Assembly (NCBI GenBank): GCA_019913005.1
Contig: JAIOHL010000083.1
Coordinates: 1 to 64,000, forward strand
Source: Anaerolineae bacterium
GTDB lineage: Bacteria; Chloroflexota; Anaerolineae; Aggregatilineales; J027
DNA: 64,000 nucleotides
Direction: 5' to 3'
Below the pieces are notes generated by a model. That model saw nothing but the letters and a program-made list of their open reading frames with translations. It was not told the DNA's origin and made no database searches. Position 1 is the stretch's first letter, and every line of letters begins with the position of its first letter. A program made the position numbers and the translations under genes. Shown here one piece after another: positions 62,396 to 64,000 of this stretch.

Positions 62396-63619
62396 ATGAA
62401 ACGACTGCTGCGCCCGTTAAACATGATGATTATTTTGGTGATCCTTGTCGCGGCGTGTACCGACGATGATTCCACTGGGCCGCGCCCAACGCCAACACTT
62501 GGCGAAATTTTGTGGCAGCGCCCCGCCGAAGTCATCACCGCTGCGAACGCCGAAAAGCTGCAATTGATTGGGCACTTTGGCGGACATAAAAAAACGGTCT
62601 CGGCGATGGCTTTTTCAAGTGATAATTTACGTCTTGCCACATCCAGCACCGAAGACAAGCTGGTACAGGTGTGGAATCTGGCAAGTGGTCGGTTGGTACG
62701 GGCGATTACCGACCTGAATGCCCAGCATTTATTTTTCAGCGCCGATAACAACACGCTCTATACGATAGGTACGGACATGAAGCTGTATGCGTGGAGCCTG
62801 CTGGATGAGACGCAACGTTCGGAAGGTATTCAAGGTTCGACTAATATTGTCGGGCCGGTGGCGCAGTCGGCAGATTTAAAGCGATTGGCGGTGGGCAGTA
62901 TTGACGGACGGCTGTTGGTCTTTACGCTCGATCCGTTGGAAGAAGTCGCCCGTACTGACGCTCATTTTTTCCCGGTTCAAGATGTGCTGTTTTCGCCAGA
63001 CGGCAACACGGTGATTACACTGGGTCAGGAAGGCAATATTCGGCTGTGGAAATTTGATACCCTCGAACCTATCCACACCCTCGGTCAGTTTCAGCCCCCA
63101 CCCCAAGATATAACACTTTCGGGAGATGGTAGGTTGTTGGCCGCGTCATTTGCCGACAGTATCACCATTTGGCAGTTGGATAATGAATATCTGCCGCTAC
63201 GTGAATTCGCTATTCCAGAATTTTCGGCGGGCACACTCGCATTTTCGCCTGACCAGAACCTGCTCATTACGACAGGTGATGGGGAATTGGTCAATATCTG
63301 GGATGTCAATACAGGCGAGTTGGTAGCAGGCCTGCCCAATCACAACCTGCGGATTGGGGTGGCGACATTTTCACATGATAATCAATTGGTGCTGACAGGT
63401 ACCAATGGCCCCAATCTATTCTTATGGAATCTCGCCGCTGCTGAAACGATTCAGCAAGGCAATGCTGAACAACTGCGCGTGCCCAGTGCCCAAATCGCCC
63501 CTCAACAACTCAGCACCTTAGATGTGTACCGGGCGGCGTGGTCACCGGATAATAAGATTATTGCGATAAGTGATGCACGCGGAGCCGTTTACATTTTAGG
63601 CATCCCATCCGGCGAATAG
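62396..63619 (+). CDS. WD40-repeat lipoprotein
   Basis: A type II signal peptide (MMIILVILVAAC) is followed by a Pro/Thr linker and at least six WD40 blades (for example VSAMAFSSDNLRLATSSTEDKLVQVWNL, VQDVLFSPDGNTVITLGQEGNIRLWKF, GVATFSHDNQLVLTGTNGPNLFLWNL). It should form a beta-propeller on the outer face of the membrane. ATG 62396 gives a normal n-region; upstream in-frame starts at 62354 and 62369 would overlap the phosphoesterase gene. Confidence 0.88.
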   Translation: MKRLLRPLNMMIILVILVAACTDDDSTGPRPTPTLGEILWQRPAEVITAANAEKLQLIGHFGGHKKTVSAMAFSSDNLRLATSSTEDKLVQVWNLASGRLVRAITDLNAQHLFFSADNNTLYTIGTDMKLYAWSLLDETQRSEGIQGSTNIVGPVAQSADLKRLAVGSIDGRLLVFTLDPLEEVARTDAHFFPVQDVLFSPDGNTVITLGQEGNIRLWKFDTLEPIHTLGQFQPPPQDITLSGDGRLLAASFADSITIWQLDNEYLPLREFAIPEFSAGTLAFSPDQNLLITTGDGELVNIWDVNTGELVAGLPNHNLRIGVATFSHDNQLVLTGTNGPNLFLWNLAAAETIQQGNAEQLRVPSAQIAPQQLSTLDVYRAAWSPDNKIIAISDARGAVYILGIPSGE

Positions 63620-64000
63620 CCACTAGTGGTGGCTTTTAAGAGATCGCCTTGAAACCGAGAATGGTTGCCTAATCTCAGACGCGGGAATACCCATGCTGTC
63701 CAAATGCCCAAAACGATAGCAGACAGGGCAATCAACACGCCCGACAGCACCGCAAAATCGGCGAAGGTGTGGTCATATTTTAACAACCCCAAGCCGCAGG
63801 ATGTTCCACCAGTCGTGGTGGCTGCTGTCCATACCAAACAACAGGGGTAAATCACGACTGCGGGCATCCCGGATATAAACTGCCATATCCATAAAGCTGT
63901 GGCCCACAATCGTCCAGCAGAACAGGGCGCTGGTGAAATAGCGGCGAACCAGTAGGCCATAAATCGCAATCAACAACCAAAATAAGACCTGCCAGATCGA
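63589..64000 (-). CDS. Membrane protein, frameshifted and cut by the window edge
   Basis: Two adjacent frames together read as one polytopic protein. The upstream frame (from the window end to about 63780) gives YGLLVRRYFTSALFCWT, then GHSFMDMAVYIRDAR and HHDWWNIL. The downstream frame continues LGLLKYDHTFADFAVLSG with a further helix (VLIALSAIVLGIWTAWVF) to the stop at 63589. One added G in the CGGCTTGGGG stretch near 63795 would join them. GHSFMDMAV with nearby His and Asp residues recalls metal-binding membrane enzymes, but I cannot name the family. It overlaps the convergent WD40 gene by 31 bp. Confidence 0.65.

Noticed and set aside
1-64000. CRISPR arrays, insertion sequences, prophage, rRNA genes or toxin-antitoxin pairs
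   Set aside because: I saw no regularly spaced repeats, transposase or integrase motifs, phage structural genes or rRNA sequence anywhere in the window.

Overview
The window is a 64 kb piece of a bacterial chromosome with moderate GC content. It carries about 57 protein genes, two tRNA genes, and no rRNA, CRISPR, prophage or insertion sequence. The gene set suggests Chloroflexota, near the Anaerolineae: Ser/Thr kinase fused to a formylglycine-generating-enzyme-like domain, BTAD regulator, VIT-VWA protein, paired GT-C glycosyltransferases, GldA/GldF/GldG-type ABC cluster, SpoVS without sporulation genes, and two RpoD-type sigma factors. No rRNA marker is present, so this placement is inference.

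Layout. 0-2.7 kb (minus): start of an exported protein, then a membrane Ser/Thr kinase split by a one-base frameshift. 2.9-7.5 kb (plus): TPR membrane protein, small four-cysteine protein, and two overlapping paralogues that look like degenerate histidine kinases. 7.5-12.6 kb: TetR regulator with a candidate operator, NAD(P)-dependent epimerase-like protein, two overlapping GT-C membrane glycosyltransferases. 12.6-15.8 kb (minus): lipoprotein and VIT-VWA protein. 15.9-21.3 kb (plus): M28 peptidase, ABC ATPase, permease, GldG-like protein, DUF4340 protein. 21.4-26 kb (plus): RpoD-type sigma factor, LiaF-like protein, MFS transporter, two lone receiver-domain proteins. 26-29 kb (minus): class A PBP. 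29.3-32.8 kb: slipin, HEAT-repeat protein, stress-type membrane protein, DUF420-like membrane protein. 32.8-41.4 kb (minus): mfd, pth, exported anchored protein, glucose/mannose-type ABC importer without its ATPase. 41.6-48.9 kb: SWIM zinc-finger protein, two tRNA-Ser, glpK, CCA-type nucleotidyltransferase, hpt, unknown helical protein, DUF971 and helix-hairpin-helix proteins. 49.3-52.6 kb: BTAD regulator, winged-helix protein, ECF sigma factor with a membrane partner. 52.7-54.9 kb: dnaA and a 716 bp AT-rich gap, a candidate replication origin. 54.9-64 kb: SpoVS, PHP phosphoesterase, NADAR protein, acyl-CoA ligase plus acyl-CoA dehydrogenase, a DUF177-primary sigma factor-metallophosphoesterase operon behind a strong promoter, WD40 lipoprotein, and a frameshifted membrane protein cut by the window edge.

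Working together. Housekeeping genes (dnaA, mfd, pth, hpt, CCA enzyme, primary sigma, PBP) are mixed with envelope and signalling genes. Genes flanking the dnaA gap tend to point away from it: mostly minus from 26 to 54 kb and mostly plus from 55 kb on, as expected of an origin. Two genes (near 1.95 kb and 63.8 kb) are broken by apparent single-base losses beside G/C runs, which may be assembly errors. The most unusual items are the tandem pseudo-histidine kinases, the BTAD regulator with a P-loop-less ATPase-like domain and direct repeats upstream, the large insert in the kinase-fused FGE-like domain, and the promoter and structured leader ahead of the primary sigma operon.
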